From Blakeslea trispora (taxonomy: Eukaryota > Mucoromycota > Mucoromycetes > Mucorales > Choanephoraceae), in the NCBI GenBank assembly GCA_025331445.1, contig JAIWNE010000016.1, forward strand, positions 248,001 through 312,000: DNA of 64,000 bases, read 5' to 3'. The notes beneath the pieces were generated by a model, which saw only the letters and a program-made list of their open reading frames with translations, ran no database searches and was not told the origin of the DNA. This document shows positions 60,732 through 64,000 of this stretch, piece by piece (positions within the stretch are counted from its first letter, which is position 1; each line of letters starts with the position of its first letter). The translations under genes and the position numbers were made by a program.

Positions 60732-62209
60732 TACTCATCCTCATCACTCAAATCTAAAGTCCGTTTACTCCTTCTTTTCTTACAAATGGGAATTGGAGCC
60801 AGACAAACATCCACCTTCACGTGTTTGGTTCTGTTAATCAAGGGAATATAATTCTCGAGAACTGTGAGAAGTTTTAGTTTTCTTTATCAATTAAAGTATC
60901 AGCATGTGTGATAATCTAATCCCTGTAGCGTTTTTGCCATATGTGAAACTACTGCATTCAGCATGAACGTCAAACACAAGGGCTCAAGTGATAGGCTACT
61001 TTCTATTTAGTAACCTATGCAAGACGCGATACAAGCATACGAGCATTTGCAAGTAAATGAGACTGTACTAGCGGGTATACTATCTTGCTACAACTGTGGA
61101 GATGGAGATATATGACAAATGTTTCGTTTGAATATATTCTTGTCATCCTCAACTACCTTTCAAGGAATCAAGATAGAAGAGTTAAAATAGCATAATCAGA
61201 AAGCTCTCTTCTTCTGTTGCCAAAAAGGTATCACAATGCTTGATAAAGGCATCTTTGACTTGTTATTAGTGAATGATAAATTGAACTTGGCATTCAATAT
61301 TATCTTTCTTTTACTTGAATGTGCTTTGTAACTCAACCATGCGACTATTGAAATGTTGGCCATTCAGTCTATCTTACTCTTCCAAAACCAGTTCGAAATC
61401 TGCCGGTTTGTACTCGAGTAAACAAGAGAATGACTGTAGGTTGCAATACATGACAGTACCTGCAAAGATACAGTTTCGAGTTCTTGATAGTATGTCTAAA
61501 CATTGATTCATTAATGCCAGTCAACTTATCTTTTTCTTTGCAAGCATACCAAACTTTCCAAGACAAGTCATGCACAGGATATATCATCATCATGGTTTGA
61601 CTTGCTGCTTCTTCAACTAAAAGTTTCTTGGTAGTGTAATTTATAAAGCAATTTGCTTCTTTTTCTTGATTTCACGTGAAATGATTGATTGTTGCAAAGA
61701 GATTTGAGACCGAAATACATGATGCATTTTTTTTTGCTTCAACTAACGCAGTTTTTTTTTTTGACAAGTTAGAGAAAGGCAGCCAAAGAACTTTGTAGTT
61801 GGTAACAAATTGACTTTTCTCTCTTTCTTCTTTGTTTCCTATTTGCAAGATGCAGAGCATTTGAAACAACAAGAAATAGGGTTGGCAGTCTCTGGTAACT
61901 GCGTGTAATTCTTACACCAACCATACGATTATTGTACAAATAAAACAAAATATACTCTATGATCCAATCCAAAAAAAAAATCAAAGGAATAAAAGCAACG
62001 AATCATAACAATGAAAAAAGCAAAAAGAGGTACTTGTATCACATTTAAATGCAACTTTTTTCTTTTTGTGCCTCTGTGGACCTTGTCCCAAAGCTTCAAG
62101 TATGATCCACTTGTAAAAGTTATGTAGCAGTGCAATTGATTTTCCTGTTGGTGGGCAATCCCAAACATACAATCTTTCATTCTTTGTTGGTACAATTCAA
62201 TTTTCTTTA
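60732..62209 (-). pseudogene. Decayed minus-strand coding sequence, family unknown
   Basis: The minus strand reads as broken protein. Near 61370-61550: DKLTGINESMFRHTIKNSKLYLCRYCHVLQPT and, shifted, LLEYKPADFELVLEE. Further on (60900-61060): VVARYTRQYSLIYLQMLVCLYRVL. The terminus is LINRTKHVKVDVCLAPIPICKKRRSKRTLDLSDEDE followed by TAA at 60733-60731. Many stops separate these pieces. The pattern of a CxxC-type stretch and basic-acidic C-terminus suggests one long dead gene, possibly carried by a repeat bounded at 62233. I do not recognise the family. Confidence 0.4.
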
Positions 62210-62233
62210 TGCAATCTATTTCCGGAAATAGTG
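62210..62233 (-). repeat. Orphan Tc1/mariner terminal repeat, family A
   Basis: 24 bases identical, in reverse complement, to the left end of the element at 5541, including the palindrome CTATTTCCGGAAATAG, and followed by TA (62234-62235). The outer end faces right, so the element should lie to the left, but no partner end is visible within 1.5 kb. Confidence 0.75.
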
Positions 62234-62235
62234 TA

Positions 62236-63114
62236 TTATTAACTTACTTTGGTTAATTACTATATCGTTGTGTATGTTTTGAGTGTTGTGATACTTCTTT
62301 TTAAGAGAGATAGTGATAATACTTGAAGAATGTTTATAGGTGCAGGAATTGAAAGAAGAGTTTTATAAATTATCATTACAACTATGATTTATGTATTTCT
62401 TATGTATTACTACATGCCCACAGTCAATTTACATCCTGTTACTAAATTAGTGTGCTTATTTTGTATGATTTCATCGCTCCCCTTATCCTTATTGGACCTA
62501 TCTTGATGAATGATGTTATTGAGTGGTTGAGTCTGATTCTGTCTATCAAGAACCTTATTAACTCACATTTAAATGCTTTATTTAGTAAGGATATAGCAGG
62601 ATTAATGATAATGTATGATGTTATTATCTTTAATGACTTATTTCGGTTTTTTTTATATGTCATCATTGAGACTTGGATATGCTTGAAACGATACAGCCAT
62701 TAGCAAAGTCTATAGACAAGTGCTTGACTATATAAAGAAAGAGAAAAACCAAGACAACTGACAACCAATGGATGATCGTGAGTACCACAATATGGATATG
62801 CAACACAACAAATGACACTTTTGCTATTACGTGTCACGAGGTTCCAATAAATACCAGTGCAGTTGAGCTATCTTATTACGTATCAATTGATCTACCCTCT
62901 CTATCTTTCAACATATAATTAAGTTATGCATAACCGCACACTATATATATAAAAAAAAAGGGAAAATTTTCCTTGTCTTTTTTTTTTTTATTTCTTTTCT
63001 TCTTTTCTACTTTCTTTTTATTTGTGTATCTTTTTATTTAGCTCAAGTTGAAATAACACCTTACCTTTCTTTTTTCCCTTATATATTGTCCAGATAAAAA
63101 GAAGAAAGAAGAAA
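62236..63114. other. Intergenic, ceramidase promoter region
   Basis: AT-rich. A TATATATATAAAA run at about 62943 lies 170 bases upstream of the ceramidase start and could be its TATA element. Short overlapping frames on both strands around 62450-62700 arise from a near-symmetric TAAT/ATTA-rich stretch and are not convincing genes. Confidence 0.4.
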
Positions 63115-64000
63115 ATGAACTATTTAACGATTGCATTGATTCTGGCATTGCTATCATTCTCGGCCATTAATGCTTACCGTATAGGCACAGGCATTTCAGA
63201 TATCACTGGCCCTGTTACACAAGTCATGCTTATGGGATATGCAGTCCTCGGACAAACCGGACAAGGAGTTCTTCAACGGCTTTGGTCCAGAGCATTTATA
63301 GTAGAAGATGAAAATAGAAATAGAATCGTATTCGTCAACACAGACACACAATCCATGGGCGACATTGTAAAAAAGAGGGTGATCGAGAAACTACAGGCTC
63401 AATTAGGGTCCAAGATGTACACTGAAAAAAATGTCATGCTCTCTAGCACTCATTCACACAGTGGGATGGGAGGTTATTTACAATACAGTAAGCATGTATA
63501 CACCAAAAAAGAAAAAAATCTGATCACTAACTGCGGCATTCTTTTTGATTGATAGCACTTTATGAATTTGCTACATTGGGATGGATAGAAGAGACAGTGA
63601 GGCCAATGGTGGATGGTATAGTCGACTCTATCCTAAAAGCACATGACAATTTACAAGATGGATCTATCATGCTTTCTCGAGGAGAATTACTTGACACAAA
63701 CATCAACAGATCACCGCAGTCTTATTTAATGAATCCAAAACAAGAGCGATCACAATATCAGCATGATGTAGACAAGATCATGACAGTATTGAGTTTTAGG
63801 AACCAAGCAGGTGATGATATGGGTCTCATTAGTTGGTAAAATAATGATTGAAACAGGAAAGACTCTGTATCCTAAAGGTTGTTTGTTCAATAGGTTTGCA
63901 GTACATGGAGTATCCGTCAACAATACAAACAAATTAATTAACGGCGACAACAAAGGATATGCTGCTTATCTTACTGAAAAGTGGATAAATGGGAAAGATG
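63115..64000 (+). CDS. Neutral ceramidase, 5' part (runs off the window)
   Basis: Hydrolyses the N-acyl bond of ceramide outside the cell or in secretory compartments. Exons 63115-63487, 63556-63835 and 63894 to beyond 64000 are in phase. A signal peptide (MNYLTIALILALLSFSAINA) leads into YRIGTGISDITGPVTQVMLMGYA, the family's N-terminal hallmark. Then come RLWSRAFIVEDENRNRIVFVNTD, SSTHSHSGMGGYLQY (zinc-ligand His pair), GELLDTNINRSPQSYLMNP (nucleophile Ser in N.SP..Y) and WFAVHGVSVNN. All catalytic features expected in this half are present. About 253 of roughly 700 residues are in the window. Confidence 0.92.

Noticed and set aside
62442..62703. Overlapping sense and antisense frames of 74-83 codons
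   Set aside because: Arise from a near-symmetric AT-rich stretch; hydrophobic low-complexity peptides without family features.

Overview
The window is nuclear DNA of a filamentous fungus, almost certainly an early-diverging mould of the Mucoromycota and probably of the order Mucorales. It is AT-rich and full of long A and T runs. It has no operons. The genes carry many short introns (about 50-75 bases, GT..AG) and occur on both strands. The gene content fits this group: protein O-mannosyltransferase, the Cyc8/Ssn6 corepressor, a secreted LysM protein, an Ndc10/Crypton-type recombinase and decayed Tc1/mariner elements of a kind common in Mucorales. I see no tRNA, rRNA or CRISPR. Species cannot be fixed from the sequence alone. 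Exon positions were worked out by hand from splice sites, reading phase and protein-family fit. Most gene models close without a frame break.

Layout. 1-2.0 kb: relics of a Tc1/mariner transposase and of another coding sequence. 2.1-5.4 kb: 3-hydroxyisobutyryl-CoA hydrolase (+) and an unrecognised acidic protein (-). 5.5-6.6 kb: a complete but dead 1043-bp Tc1/mariner element with TA target duplications. 7.0-13.5 kb, all +: a ten-exon DUF2408-like protein, a small acidic protein, UMP/CMP kinase with a mitochondrial-type leader, ribosomal protein uS12 (RPS23) and a Sis1-type J-protein. 13.6-20.9 kb is a lipid block: peroxisomal acyl-CoA oxidase (-), DGAT1-type acyltransferase (-) and a wax-synthase-like MBOAT (+). 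21.2-29.3 kb: a tiny secreted protein, complex III core protein 2 (-), a pogo/Tc1-type MITE, a single-pass membrane protein and CDP-diacylglycerol synthase (-). 31.8-41.6 kb: an SPX-RING ubiquitin ligase ending in a CaaX box, an intact Crypton/Ndc10-like recombinase gene (-), exonuclease 1, a CCDC90/FMP32-like mitochondrial protein and a Stn1/RPA2-like OB-fold protein (-). 44.6-46.0 kb: a secreted LysM plus 3D-domain protein, with a gene-poor stretch of about 3 kb on each side. 49.3-55.6 kb: PMT4/POMT1-type mannosyltransferase, Cyc8 and mitochondrial ribosomal protein uL13m (-). 55.8-62.2 kb is a mobile-element graveyard: an OTU-protease relic, two Tc1/mariner copies of one family, a decayed minus-strand coding relic and an orphan terminal repeat. 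The nuclear import factor MOG1 sits in its middle. The right edge cuts a neutral ceramidase gene.

How the genes relate. Storage and breakdown of fatty acids are represented side by side: DGAT1, the wax-synthase-like enzyme and acyl-CoA oxidase. CDP-diacylglycerol synthase and ceramidase add membrane-lipid metabolism. Several products act in mitochondria: HIBCH, QCR2, uL13m, the CCDC90-like protein and probably UMP/CMP kinase. The features most worth following up are the intact Crypton-like gene, the prenylation motif on the SPX-RING protein, the hairpin-embedded KEN motif in EXO1, palindromic transposon termini, two GC-AG introns in CYC8 and a non-canonical DGAT1 motif.
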